DNA of 64,000 bases from JBGSOV01 sp041738935 (GCA_041738935.1 JBGSOV010000010.1:1-64000), one strand, 5' to 3'. Shown: positions 18,990 through 27,251, counted from the first letter of the stretch. Program-made: numbers and translations. The notes: generated by a model from the sequence alone, not told the origin.

Positions 18990-19053
18990 GGGGTGGTAGT
19001 TCAGTTGGTTAGAACGCCCCGGTTTCACCGGGGAGATCGCGGGTTCGATCCCG
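18990..19053 (+). pseudogene. tRNA-Glu (TTC) truncated at its 3' end
   Basis: The first 64 bases fold as a tRNA: acceptor 5' strand GGGGTGG, D-arm GTTCAGTTGGTTAGAAC, and an anticodon arm with stem CCCCG/CGGGG and loop GTTTCAC (anticodon TTC). The T-arm starts correctly (GCGGGTTCGATC), but the 3' half of the T-stem is wrong and there is no acceptor 3' strand or CCA; the sequence runs into TTTTTGACATTC. The 5' part and promoter are nearly identical to the intact tRNA-Asp at 19438. A GIY-YIG gene starts 26 bases after the break. It cannot form a normal mature tRNA. Confidence 0.7.
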
Positions 19054-19078
19054 ATTTTTGACATTCAAAGATTCTACC

Positions 19079-19372
19079 ATGGATACAGTAACTGAAGGAT
19101 TTTTGTACTTACTGCAAAGCGAAAAAGATGCTCATTTTTATTATGGAAGCACGACTGATATCAATCGGCGTCTCGCAGAACATAATCGAGGAAAGAATAT
19201 TTCTACTCGCACCGGAATGCCCTGGAAGCTGATTTCTGCCATCCGACTAAATTCTATAAGTGAAGCGAGAAGAATCGAGCAAAAAATCAAATCTCACAAG
19301 CAAGCGATGGACTTGAACAGCTTTTTATTTCTTGTCGAAAAGTATTTCCAACCTACCGACAAAGAGTCTTGA
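19079..19372 (+). CDS. Small GIY-YIG domain protein
   Basis: A 97-residue protein of the single-domain GIY-YIG (YhbQ/UPF0213-like) nuclease superfamily. The core motif appears as FLYLL...FYYGST, followed by INRRLAEHN with the conserved arginine and a helix with EARRIEQKIKS containing the expected glutamate. Such small proteins are common in CPR bacteria and their biological role is not settled; some GIY-YIG proteins are mobile endonucleases. I chose the ATG at 19079; a TTG at 19058 lies inside the tRNA break. It sits between a broken tRNA-Glu and an intact tRNA-Asp. Confidence 0.8.
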   Translation: MDTVTEGFLYLLQSEKDAHFYYGSTTDINRRLAEHNRGKNISTRTGMPWKLISAIRLNSISEARRIEQKIKSHKQAMDLNSFLFLVEKYFQPTDKES

Positions 19373-19387
19373 TCATCAAAAAAACAC

Positions 19388-19416
19388 TTGCATTGCGAAT
19401 GAAAAAATAGCAGAAT
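19388..19416 (+). promoter_or_regulatory. Promoter of tRNA-Asp
   Basis: TTGCAT, 17-base spacer, CAGAAT, ending 21 bases before the tRNA. Confidence 0.6.
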
Positions 19417-19437
19417 GCCGTGGCTATCATTCATTGC

Positions 19438-19514
19438 GGGGTGGTAGTTCAGTTGGTTAGAACGCCGCCCTGTCACGGCGGAGGTCGCGGGTTCGAGTCC
19501 CGTCCATCCCGCCA
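19438..19514 (+). tRNA. tRNA-Asp (GTC)
   Basis: A complete 77-base cloverleaf: acceptor GGGGTGG/CCATCCC (one G-T pair), D-arm GTTCAGTTGGTTAGAAC, anticodon stem CCGCC/GGCGG with loop CTGTCAC (anticodon GTC), T-arm GCGGG TTCGAGT CCCGT, discriminator G and an encoded CCA. A strong terminator follows. Confidence 0.95.
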
Positions 19515-19519
19515 CTTAG

Positions 19520-19543
19520 AATCCTCACGATGAGGATTTTTTT
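19520..19543 (+). terminator. Rho-independent terminator after tRNA-Asp
   Basis: AATCCTCA / TGAGGATT, an 8-base-pair stem with a 3-base loop, running into seven T residues. Confidence 0.85.
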
Positions 19544-19552
19544 ATTGATTGG

Positions 19553-19615
19553 CGTTACACACCGCTCGCTGCCCACGGCAGAGGTCAGCTCGTTCGAGCC
19601 CCGTACATCCCGCCA
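19553..19615 (+). pseudogene. Decayed tRNA 3' half
   Basis: This aligns by eye with the 3' half of the tRNA-Asp: GTTA, then CACGGCAGAGGTC, GTTCGAGCCCCGT and ACATCCCGCCA. The anticodon loop is shortened and the T-stem does not pair, so it is a relic. It lies just before a T-rich stretch and the left end of the insertion sequence. Confidence 0.55.
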
Positions 19616-19656
19616 CAATTTTTTTTTAAACTTTTTATATTTTTTGTATATTCTAG

Positions 19657-19698
19657 CCGGACGGGGTGTTCTGCTGCCTCCACTGCCATTAAGTTAAG
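19657..19698. repeat. Left terminal inverted repeat of the IS
   Basis: It starts CCGGACGGGGTGTTCTGCTG and ends CCATTAAGTTAAG; the reverse complement is found at 21139-21179. Confidence 0.9.
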
Positions 19699-19747
19699 AA
19701 AAAAACCTTTGCAGAAAGCCGAGCATCAAGTATGGTTGGGCTGATTT

Positions 19748-21127
19748 TTGAATACAATTTATGTTCACATATCACTCGACAAGGAAAAAAAAGACCGGAA
19801 ACAGATATGTCTGGAGATCATCCGGAGGATCAGGATCCTTCTTCTTGAGCCTCGATTCATCGAGAAACATAAGCGAAAGAAGCAGGATTTCACCAGAGCA
19901 AGAAAACTCTCTTTCGCGATCATCGTGATACTATTGCTTCAGAAAGGCATAAAATCGTTACAACTCAGAATAAACGAATACTTGGACAAAATCCATGATG
20001 GTGCCCTCTCTTCCCTCACCGGAAGCGCCTTCAGCCAGGCCAGGAAAAAACTTCACCACACCGTATTCCGGGAACTGAACAATCGATGCATCGTCCCGGT
20101 ATTCTATGAAGGAACCTATAACGTATGGGATGGCTTGCGGATATTGGCGGTAGACGGATCAAAAATCCGCCTCCCTCTTGAGACAGAGACAGAAAAAGAA
20201 TTTGGAAGAAAGAGAAGCGCCAACTCCGCCAATAAACCGTACTACTCTGAAGCCCTTGCTTCCGTCCTATATGATGTAGGAAACAGGATCGTCCTGGGTT
20301 CCTTTTTGGAGCCGATACAAGTGGGTGAAAGAGAGTTGGCGCGAAGACATCTGGATGTACTCGACAAGAATGAAGACTTGGTCATTTATGACCGGGGATA
20401 TATGGGATATCTGTTGTTTGCTCTTCATATCCAGAGACAAATCCTGTTTCTCTGCCGATGCCAGAAGAGTTCTTATCTGGAAGTGCGGGAGCTCTTTGAG
20501 AAAGATTGCGCGGTATCGTCAAAGACAATAACGATCACCCCCTCCAAAGAAGCCAGAAGAAACATGCAGCTGTGGGGAATAAAGGATAAAAAACTTAAGG
20601 AAAGCATCACCGTTCGTTTCGTGCGAGTCGTCTTAAAGACCGGAGAGATAGAAGTGCTTGCTACCACCCTACTCGATGAAGAGAAATATCCGAATGAGAT
20701 ATTTGCCGATCTCTACAATGAACGCTGGGGGGCGGAGACATACTACGACATCATCAAAAACCGATTAGAGTGCGAACACTTTTCCGGGAAGAGCGCAGAA
20801 TCGGTACGACAGGATTTTTTCTCTACCATCTTTCTGACGAACCTCGAATCTATTGTCAGTAAGAGACCGGAAGATGTCCTTGGGGGAAAAACAGGGAACC
20901 GGTATCCGCAGAAGGTCAATAAAAACGTTTCCTTTAACGCTCTGAAGTATAAGGCATATGAGTTACTCGCGTCAGATGAAGACATTGAAACGACGCTAGA
21001 GAGATTGGAAAGACTTTTTCTCATGAATCCGACTATTGTAAGAAAGGAAAGGGCTCCACCCAGAAAACAGATATCCGATTACGATCGGAACCGGTTCTTG
21101 AAACATTCCCGAAAACATTGTTTCTAA
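19748..21127 (+). CDS. IS4-family DDE transposase
   Basis: A 459-residue DDE transposase. Catalytic residues are visible as AVDGSK (first Asp), VIYDRGYMG (second Asp) and YNERWGAETYYDIIK, which fits the YREK signature Y-(2)-R-(3)-E-(6)-K exactly. The C-terminal 60 residues are basic. The frame begins at a TTG (19748) about 50 bases inside the left inverted repeat; no suitable ATG is near. The reading frame is uninterrupted, so the element may still be active. The YREK motif points to IS4, while a four-base CTAG duplication is more like the related IS701 group. Confidence 0.93.
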   Translation: MNTIYVHISLDKEKKDRKQICLEIIRRIRILLLEPRFIEKHKRKKQDFTRARKLSFAIIVILLLQKGIKSLQLRINEYLDKIHDGALSSLTGSAFSQARKKLHHTVFRELNNRCIVPVFYEGTYNVWDGLRILAVDGSKIRLPLETETEKEFGRKRSANSANKPYYSEALASVLYDVGNRIVLGSFLEPIQVGERELARRHLDVLDKNEDLVIYDRGYMGYLLFALHIQRQILFLCRCQKSSYLEVRELFEKDCAVSSKTITITPSKEARRNMQLWGIKDKKLKESITVRFVRVVLKTGEIEVLATTLLDEEKYPNEIFADLYNERWGAETYYDIIKNRLECEHFSGKSAESVRQDFFSTIFLTNLESIVSKRPEDVLGGKTGNRYPQKVNKNVSFNALKYKAYELLASDEDIETTLERLERLFLMNPTIVRKERAPPRKQISDYDRNRFLKHSRKHCF

Positions 21128-21138
21128 GCACTCAGATC

Positions 21139-21179
21139 CTTAACTTAATGGCAGTGAGGCAGCAGAACACCCCGTCCGA
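21139..21179. repeat. Right terminal inverted repeat of the IS
   Basis: It starts CTTAACTTAATGGCAGTGAG and ends ACCCCGTCCGA, mirroring the left end with one mismatch and one base missing. Confidence 0.9.
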
Positions 21180-21301
21180 CTAGAAGTGTCCTCTTACACT
21201 CTTGAAGTAAGAAATTCCGGCAACAATTGCCGACTTTGCAGTCTGATTCCTTGTTTATCCTGCCTTTTTTCCTATAACCTATCGTCGAATATTCCCTCCT
21301 C

Positions 21302-22081
21302 ATGAAGATCAAAAACCTCATCGATTGGAAACTCTATTTTGTGCTTTGGGGCGCAAGTGTGTTTTCCATTCTCGCGATTCTCCCATATGTCACGACACTG
21401 CAAGCAGATGTCCTCCAAACGCTCACGATTCCGCTGCCTTTGGCGCTTTTGGCTTCGGTACTACAAGGTGCGGTCTTGATTGCGATCGTCCTTTTGATCG
21501 GGTTGCCACTCTCTGAGCGTCTCGGGTTTGAAATACCGATTCTCAAAAACTTGCTCTCCAAGCAGAAGATCGAAGTCGATGTTGCGCGTATCGTGCAACG
21601 ATCGATTCTTTTTGGCTTCGCATCAGGAATCGCCATAATCTTGCTTGATGTTTTGTTTCGCTCTCAAGGGGTCGATGTGATGAATCAGGTATCGGTTCCG
21701 GCTTGGCAAGGATTTTTGGCTTCCTTTTACGGCGGCATCAGCGAAGAAATTCTCCTGAGATTATTCTTTATGACTTTTGTCCTCTGGGTGATGAGTAAGA
21801 TCATACGACCAGAAGGGAAGGTAATCGAAAATAATCTTCTCATGTGGTCAGCGATTTTGCTTGCGGCGCTGCTATTTGGCATCGGGCATTTGCCCGTGAC
21901 GGCTTCACTCACCGAAATTACCCCGCTGGTGATTGCGCGCGCACTGTTGCTCAATGGAATCGGAGGCGTTGTTTTTGGTTGGCTCTACTGGAAGAATGGT
22001 CTGGAATCAGCGATGATCGCTCATTTCTCTGCTGATATTATTCTCCATGTCTTGTTGCCGCTCCTCCTGTTGACGATGTGA
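21302..22081 (+). CDS. CPBP-family intramembrane metalloprotease
   Basis: A 259-residue membrane protein with about seven hydrophobic segments. The CPBP (CAAX protease and bacteriocin-processing) motifs are in order: SEEILLR (Glu148, Glu149, Arg153), FGIGH (Phe193, His197), and a C-terminal AHFSADIILH with His242. The family includes prenyl-protein proteases and bacteriocin self-immunity proteins; no bacteriocin gene is seen here, so the substrate is unknown. The start ATG follows CTCCTC with no Shine-Dalgarno. Confidence 0.9.
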   Translation: MKIKNLIDWKLYFVLWGASVFSILAILPYVTTLQADVLQTLTIPLPLALLASVLQGAVLIAIVLLIGLPLSERLGFEIPILKNLLSKQKIEVDVARIVQRSILFGFASGIAIILLDVLFRSQGVDVMNQVSVPAWQGFLASFYGGISEEILLRLFFMTFVLWVMSKIIRPEGKVIENNLLMWSAILLAALLFGIGHLPVTASLTEITPLVIARALLLNGIGGVVFGWLYWKNGLESAMIAHFSADIILHVLLPLLLLTM

Positions 22082-22223
22082 ACGTCCAAGTACGGGCGCA
22101 GTTTTGCAAACTGCTTCTCTCAAAAAAGCCTTCTGTTTTAATGAGCTTTGAGGTTTGTTTTGATTATTCTAATCCGGGACTATTGCAAGCACTCTGTAAG
22201 AGTGCTCGAGCATAAGGATGCTT

Positions 22224-23597
22224 TTAGAGAATTCTCATTGGGGAATCTTTTGTACGTACGACATGCGCTTTATTGACACGAAGGATGCTGGGGTCCTGCA
22301 TCAGGTCCCAGATCTTATCGGCGGGAAAGTCAGGAACGATGAAGTCATTGATGTTTTTTCTAAAGAGAAACGATTCGATGGGCTTTACGGCTTTCGTATA
22401 GAGGTTGGGATTACCCTCCAAGTCCTTATCGATCAGGAGCTCGTTTTCATGGCCTTGATACCTAAAATCATACAAAACACCTTTCCAGAAGCCCCCGGGA
22501 TCAGCGGTCTCTTTCTCCTGAAAGGTCTTACCCCCGTAATCACGCACCAGCTGCTCGATCCGTTTCCGTTCCACCTCTCTCTCTTCTGCGGGGAGGTCTT
22601 CCGGCAGATAGGTGGTGATCTGGATGGACACACTCTTATCCATCTCTTCCGCTTCGGGATAGTGCAGGCGCCAGTGCGAAGTGTCGTAGCGCTGATACCA
22701 GGAGATGCGGCCATTACTCATGGCTTCCAGGATCTGGTTTTCTGAGGCAAATACAAAGTTGCCGAAGTAAAAAGAATTACTGGAAGTTATCAGTGATTCT
22801 TCCATGCTTTCCATCGCGGCAAAGCCGTACTGGTCCACCAGATCTGCCAGCTCGTTTTTCGTACACTGCAGCTCCGCGCACTTGATATAGATGGTGTAAT
22901 ATTCATTTTCGTCAGCAGGGACTGTTCTTATCGAGACTTCCGGGGGGATAGGAAAATTAAAAAGGGAGGGGTCATAATTTACGGCTTTATAGGTAATCAG
23001 TGCCCCATTGCGCGCTATTTCACTGACAATCATATAGTTTTCCGGGACAGGGGCATTCTTCAGCCCCCCCCGCTCTACTTGCGCAAACTTTTTTTCACAG
23101 CATTCATGGGTCCACAACTTGGGCAAAGACGGAAAAATCTCCTTTGTCACCGTGTCGTAGAATGTGCGGGTGATGATGACGATGTCTCTGATCGGTGCCG
23201 TTGTCGTGTTTCCGTTGGGGGTGACCGGCGCTTGTACTGGCGGAAGGTCGATGGCAATCGGGTAATAATAATCGTAATAGCTATAGTAATCTGGATCTGA
23301 AAGTGGCTCCCGGATCTTCCTGGCTTCTTCCAGTGGCATTGCCGTGGTCTGGAGACTGGTCTGCGAAACGAGGTCAGGATGCGTGGGGATAAGGAGCGGC
23401 CCAGTGATGTACTCCACCTGCTCTGATGGCGCAGGAGTCGGTAGTCCTGCGAAATCAAAAAGCCGGGAGACGGAAGTAGGAAAGAAAGAGGGATACGCCT
23501 GATTCCCCCACAAGCCTGCGGCGACCAAAACGATGCAGACGGCAAGCCCAATTAATGAGACTTTGGTGATGCGGCGAAGAGTGGAGAGTTTGGACAT
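22224..23597 (-). CDS. Membrane-anchored protein of unknown function
   Basis: A 457-residue protein that I do not recognise. It has one N-terminal membrane helix (about residues 11-30), a Pro/Tyr-rich region (60-130, with several adjacent tyrosines), then a folded-looking domain with few cysteines (CCEKK near 170; a CxxxxC pair, CAELQC, near 250). The C-terminal 150 residues are charged, alpha/beta-like, and lack obvious catalytic motifs. It is probably exposed outside the cell. Its upstream region carries the second copy of the 36-base element, at the same spacing as in the SLH gene at 1206. Confidence 0.75.
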   Translation of the reverse strand: MSKLSTLRRITKVSLIGLAVCIVLVAAGLWGNQAYPSFFPTSVSRLFDFAGLPTPAPSEQVEYITGPLLIPTHPDLVSQTSLQTTAMPLEEARKIREPLSDPDYYSYYDYYYPIAIDLPPVQAPVTPNGNTTTAPIRDIVIITRTFYDTVTKEIFPSLPKLWTHECCEKKFAQVERGGLKNAPVPENYMIVSEIARNGALITYKAVNYDPSLFNFPIPPEVSIRTVPADENEYYTIYIKCAELQCTKNELADLVDQYGFAAMESMEESLITSSNSFYFGNFVFASENQILEAMSNGRISWYQRYDTSHWRLHYPEAEEMDKSVSIQITTYLPEDLPAEEREVERKRIEQLVRDYGGKTFQEKETADPGGFWKGVLYDFRYQGHENELLIDKDLEGNPNLYTKAVKPIESFLFRKNINDFIVPDFPADKIWDLMQDPSILRVNKAHVVRTKDSPMRIL

Positions 23598-23636
23598 ATG
23601 AAATTAAAAAGAATTGAGAATTGCAAACAGAATCTA

Positions 23637-23672
23637 TTACCCGATCGATACTCCAAAAAGATTCTTGTCATC
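23637..23672 (-). repeat. 36-base element, copy 2
   Basis: It matches 1247-1282 at 34 of 36 bases and ends 39 bases before the ATG at 23597. Neighbouring bases on both sides are not conserved. Confidence 0.65.
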
Positions 23673-23802
23673 CCTGGCGCTAGAACATTCTACAAGTATA
23701 CACCTCATCGTCCTGTTATGACAAAAAAAGCTATCCACTTTGATTCGGTTCGAATTCAGGTCGTCAAAAAAACTGCTCGAGCCGAGGTAGATATATTCAG
23801 TA

Positions 23803-25155
23803 TCAACTCTCCGACCATTCCAGCAACTTGTGCGGATCTTGGCGCCACTCGCCACTCCATTTTTCCATCACAAATTCGGCGGGGGATTGTTCACGGACAA
23901 AAACATATTCTTTGATCGGCCAGAGGAGGCGTGAATCATCGGCATTACCGCGTTTGTCGAGGTGATGCTCTTTGAGCGAAGTATTGGCGATTTCGAGCAA
24001 CTCTTTGGCAAGTGTGAGCATTTTTCTACCATCCGGTAATTCTGCCGCGAGCGCGGATTTGTTCGCTACATCACGAACCTCACAATACTCGCTAAAAGAA
24101 TATTTTTTTACCAAGTTCCGCGCAGCCGTCATCGAAGCCGAGGTTTGGGTAATGCCACGAATCAGCGCAGGGATTGCGGGCAACAAGTGCGGCGGCACGC
24201 AATCGATGCTGCGAAATTCGAGCCAGTTTTTCATCTTGAGTTCGGTCCAACAGGATTTCATGTGGGAGACAAAGTCTTTCAAACGGGCATGATGGCGCCC
24301 GTGACCTTTTTGGATAAATTCGGCGAATGTCTTTCCTTCCATTACAATCTGGTTGCCACTTCTTTCGATGGAAATCATCGGCAAGTCACAAACAAAGTCG
24401 ACCCATTTTTCAAAATCAAATTCTTTCTTAAAAAACTCTTCCCGCACTCTTGTCCGCTCTGGTGCAAAGTTTTGTCCAACGCGCAGTCGATTTCCTAAAA
24501 AACCGGTAAATTTGCTACAGTTGAGTGGCGAATTTGCAAACATCGCTGAGATGATCGGGGCAACAGCAAACAAAGTCTGAAACTTTTGCATGGCATCATC
24601 TTCAGAATGATATCCAAAATTGACATGCACCGAGTTCGTCTTCTTCAGTTGTGCTTCGCCTTCTGGTCTTGCCTCAAAATACTTTTGTAATAATTTTCCG
24701 CGTGCTTTGGGCGCATAGGTGATTTCGTTGTTTTTTGCAAACGGCTGCCACCCCATCGATACCCAGCGAATACCGAATTCGCGTGAAATCGAATCGATCT
24801 CGCTACTGTAGCGTTCGTACTCGCGCACAAGATTAATGAGGCGGCGGCGCGGCTTGCTCGCGAGTTCGAGGCGACCGTCTGCTTCGGTAAAGATCGAACT
24901 TTCTCCTCGACTCAGTGCAAAAATATTTTCATTTTTATCATCGTCTGTGGCTTTCCAACCCGCTTCGAGCACCAATTTTTTTAGCAAAGCGTGATAGCCG
25001 CGCGTGCCGCCGTAGTTGACCGGTTTCAAATTTTCTTCATAGACCGCGCTGCGTTCGACTTCGATGCCGATTTTGAGATCATTGCGCGCGACTGCCGAAC
25101 GGCGAAAGAATGCCACAAGATCGGATTTCGCTTTGATAAGCTGGGTGTCTGACAT
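23803..25155 (-). CDS. gshA: Glutamate-cysteine ligase homologue (GCS2, plant/proteobacterial type)
   Basis: A 450-residue protein resembling the type-2 glutamate-cysteine ligases, which join glutamate and cysteine with ATP in the first step of glutathione or related thiol synthesis. Seen motifs: KIGIEVE near residue 28, TEADGRLELAS near 95, KKTNSVHVNFGYHSE near 175, and KMKNWLEFRSIDCVPP near 320, each matching conserved blocks of the family in the right order. The ATG at 25155 is chosen because upstream residues are hydrophobic and atypical. No glutathione synthetase gene is in the window, so the product could be gamma-glutamylcysteine itself. Substrate use is inferred. Confidence 0.75.
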   Translation of the reverse strand: MSDTQLIKAKSDLVAFFRRSAVARNDLKIGIEVERSAVYEENLKPVNYGGTRGYHALLKKLVLEAGWKATDDDKNENIFALSRGESSIFTEADGRLELASKPRRRLINLVREYERYSSEIDSISREFGIRWVSMGWQPFAKNNEITYAPKARGKLLQKYFEARPEGEAQLKKTNSVHVNFGYHSEDDAMQKFQTLFAVAPIISAMFANSPLNCSKFTGFLGNRLRVGQNFAPERTRVREEFFKKEFDFEKWVDFVCDLPMISIERSGNQIVMEGKTFAEFIQKGHGRHHARLKDFVSHMKSCWTELKMKNWLEFRSIDCVPPHLLPAIPALIRGITQTSASMTAARNLVKKYSFSEYCEVRDVANKSALAAELPDGRKMLTLAKELLEIANTSLKEHHLDKRGNADDSRLLWPIKEYVFVREQSPAEFVMEKWSGEWRQDPHKLLEWSES

Positions 25156-25260
25156 GAGGAGGAGAAAAACGAGGAAAGCTATTGTTCGGAGGCAGACCTT
25201 AACAGTCGCACCGCAAAATTGCAACACTCGCACAAGTTATAACCTCCATCCTAAAAACCA

Positions 25261-27063
25261 TTAATCCTTTTTTTCCATGCGTTTGCGCTCTGTATCGTTG
25301 CGGTATTTTTTGCGCAGGCGGATATTGAGCGGTGTCACTTCGACATATTCGTCGTTATCGATATATTCGAGGGCTTTTTCGAGGTTAATTTCGATTGGCG
25401 GTGTCAGGCTGATGGCATCGTCTTTGCCGCTCGCTCGCACATTACTCAGTTTTTTGCCTTTGAGCGGATTGACGGTCAAATCTGTTCCCTGATTGTGCTC
25501 GCCAATAATCATGCCTTCGTAGACTTTGGTTTGTGGATGGATAAAAATCGGTCCACGATCTTGCAAGTTCCACAACGAATAGGCAACGGCTTCGCCATCG
25601 ACGCCCGAAATCATCGAGCCAACTTGGCGTTTTTCGATCTTGCCCATATGCGGGACATAGTTTTCAAACGAGTGGTAAAACGTTCCTTCGCCTTTGGTCA
25701 AAATGATAAATACTCCGCGAAAACCCAGCAGTCCGCGTGTTGGTACCATAAATTCTAAAAAAGTTGTGCCGCTTTCAGAACGCATGTTTTTCATTTCGCC
25801 TTTGCGTTTTCCAAGCGCTTCGATTACGGCGCCTGCCATACTGTCGGGAACATTAATCACGACATTTTCGAGCGGCTCGCAAATTACTCCATCGATTTCG
25901 CGCACGACCACTTCGGGCTGCGAAACCTGCAACTCAAAGCCTTCGCGGCGCATGCTTTCGATCAGTACCGCCAAGTGCATTTCGCCGCGACCATAGACTT
26001 TGAACGAATCCGAGTTGTTGCTAAATTGCACTTGTAGTCCGACATTTGTTTCGAGCTCGCGCTCTAAGCGCTCACGAATATTACGTGACGTCACCAATTT
26101 GCCCTCTCGTCCTGCCAAAGGCGAATCATTAACCATAAAATCCATCGCCAGCGCTGGCGGATCGACCGAAATCGCAGGAAGAGGCACGGCATCTTGATCA
26201 ACAGTAATTGTCTCGCCGACATAAATATCAGCGATTCCTGCAATCGCAACAATGTCACCGCAAGCAACTTCGTCGACTTCATTTCTTCTGAGACCAAAAA
26301 AACTAAACGGCTGCGAAACTTTGCCACGTCTGGTTTGTCCGTCGACAGTTTTGATAAAGACCTGAGCGCCTTTTTTCAATTTTCCGGAATGCACTCGTCC
26401 AACAGCGATTCTGCCTAAAAATGAATCATACGATAATGTCGCTGGCTGAAATCGGAATGGTGATTCGTAATCAATTGGCGTTGGCGGAATCTTTTCCATC
26501 ACCCAATCGAGCAGCGGCGTAATGTCTTTGTGTTCGTCTGTAAGTTCTCGAATCGCCACACCTTCACGTGCAATGGCATATATATATGGAAAATCCAGTT
26601 GCTCATCCGTCGCACCAAGCGAGACAAAGAGGTCAAAAATCTCGTCAACGACTTCGTCAGGACGTGCCGAATCTTTGTCGATTTTGTTGATAACAACGAG
26701 AACCTTGAGCCCAAGCTGAAGTGATTTTTGCAGCACAAACTTTGTCTGCGGCATTGGTCCTTCGTAGGCATCGACGACAAGAAGCGCGGCATCGACCATT
26801 CCCAAAACACGTTCAACTTCGCTGCCAAAGTCGGCATGTCCAGGCGTATCGATAATATTAATCTTGGTATCTTTATAATGGATTGCGGTATTTTTTGCAT
26901 AGATGGTAATACCGCGCTCTTTTTCTTGGTCATTGCTGTCCATCACGCGCTCTTCCACGATTTCGTGCGCGGCAAAAGTGCCACTTCCCTTGAGGAGCGC
27001 ATCAACAAGAGTTGTCTTGCCGTGGTCTACGTGAGCGATGATTGCAACATTTCTGATTTCCAT
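25261..27063 (-). CDS. typA: Ribosome-associated GTPase TypA/BipA
   Basis: A 600-residue translational GTPase. G1 is AHVDHGKT (residues 10-17), the switch region ERGITI, G3 DTPGHADFGSE, and G4 NKID. An EF-G-like domain II follows, then domain III/V blocks and the BipA-specific C-terminal domain (GLLGFRGVF, GEAVAYSLW, KGKKLSNVRASGKDD). It helps ribosome assembly and stress or low-temperature growth in known bacteria. The ATG at 27063 gives the canonical MEIRNVAIIAHVDH start; upstream Met codons are rejected. Confidence 0.97.
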   Translation of the reverse strand: MEIRNVAIIAHVDHGKTTLVDALLKGSGTFAAHEIVEERVMDSNDQEKERGITIYAKNTAIHYKDTKINIIDTPGHADFGSEVERVLGMVDAALLVVDAYEGPMPQTKFVLQKSLQLGLKVLVVINKIDKDSARPDEVVDEIFDLFVSLGATDEQLDFPYIYAIAREGVAIRELTDEHKDITPLLDWVMEKIPPTPIDYESPFRFQPATLSYDSFLGRIAVGRVHSGKLKKGAQVFIKTVDGQTRRGKVSQPFSFFGLRRNEVDEVACGDIVAIAGIADIYVGETITVDQDAVPLPAISVDPPALAMDFMVNDSPLAGREGKLVTSRNIRERLERELETNVGLQVQFSNNSDSFKVYGRGEMHLAVLIESMRREGFELQVSQPEVVVREIDGVICEPLENVVINVPDSMAGAVIEALGKRKGEMKNMRSESGTTFLEFMVPTRGLLGFRGVFIILTKGEGTFYHSFENYVPHMGKIEKRQVGSMISGVDGEAVAYSLWNLQDRGPIFIHPQTKVYEGMIIGEHNQGTDLTVNPLKGKKLSNVRASGKDDAISLTPPIEINLEKALEYIDNDEYVEVTPLNIRLRKKYRNDTERKRMEKKD

Positions 27064-27164
27064 AGTTTTTATAAACGAACGAGAGTGTAAAGGAAAACGC
27101 ATAAAGAGCAAATGGAAAAAATTTTCTCTTTACAGAAAATTTCAAAGTGAGAAACTATCAACAG

Positions 27165-27251
27165 ATGAAAATATTGCATTCCACTCTCGGCGTTTCCTTT
27201 CGACAGGAAATGATGATGCCCCTGACCGGGAGTGTAATGTCGCATATCTAG
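27165..27251 (+). CDS. Possible leader peptide ORF (28 codons)
   Basis: A short ATG-to-TAG frame spans the first two pairing segments of the attenuator-like leader before the gene at 27325. It encodes MKILHSTLGVSFRQ followed by EMMMP, with three consecutive methionine codons at 27210-27218 between segments 1 and 2. No Shine-Dalgarno is seen, as for most genes here. Its translation could influence which RNA helix forms. It may also be chance; conservation in related genomes would decide. Confidence 0.35.
   Translation: MKILHSTLGVSFRQEMMMPLTGSVMSHI

Larger units (their letters stand above)
19657..21179 (+). mobile_element. Complete IS4-like insertion sequence (1523 bases)
   Basis: It is bounded by long terminal inverted repeats: left 19657-19698 and right 21139-21179, about 41 bases that differ by one end base and one inserted base (GGACGGGGTGTTCTGCTGCC is shared). 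CTAG flanks both ends (19653-19656 and 21180-21183) and is the likely target duplication, although CTAG is its own reverse complement. One transposase frame fills the element, and it appears intact. It inserted directly downstream of the tRNA relic. Confidence 0.9.

Noticed and set aside
19058..19078. TTG start for the GIY-YIG gene
   Set aside because: It adds seven residues not typical of the domain; the ATG at 19079 fits the domain start.
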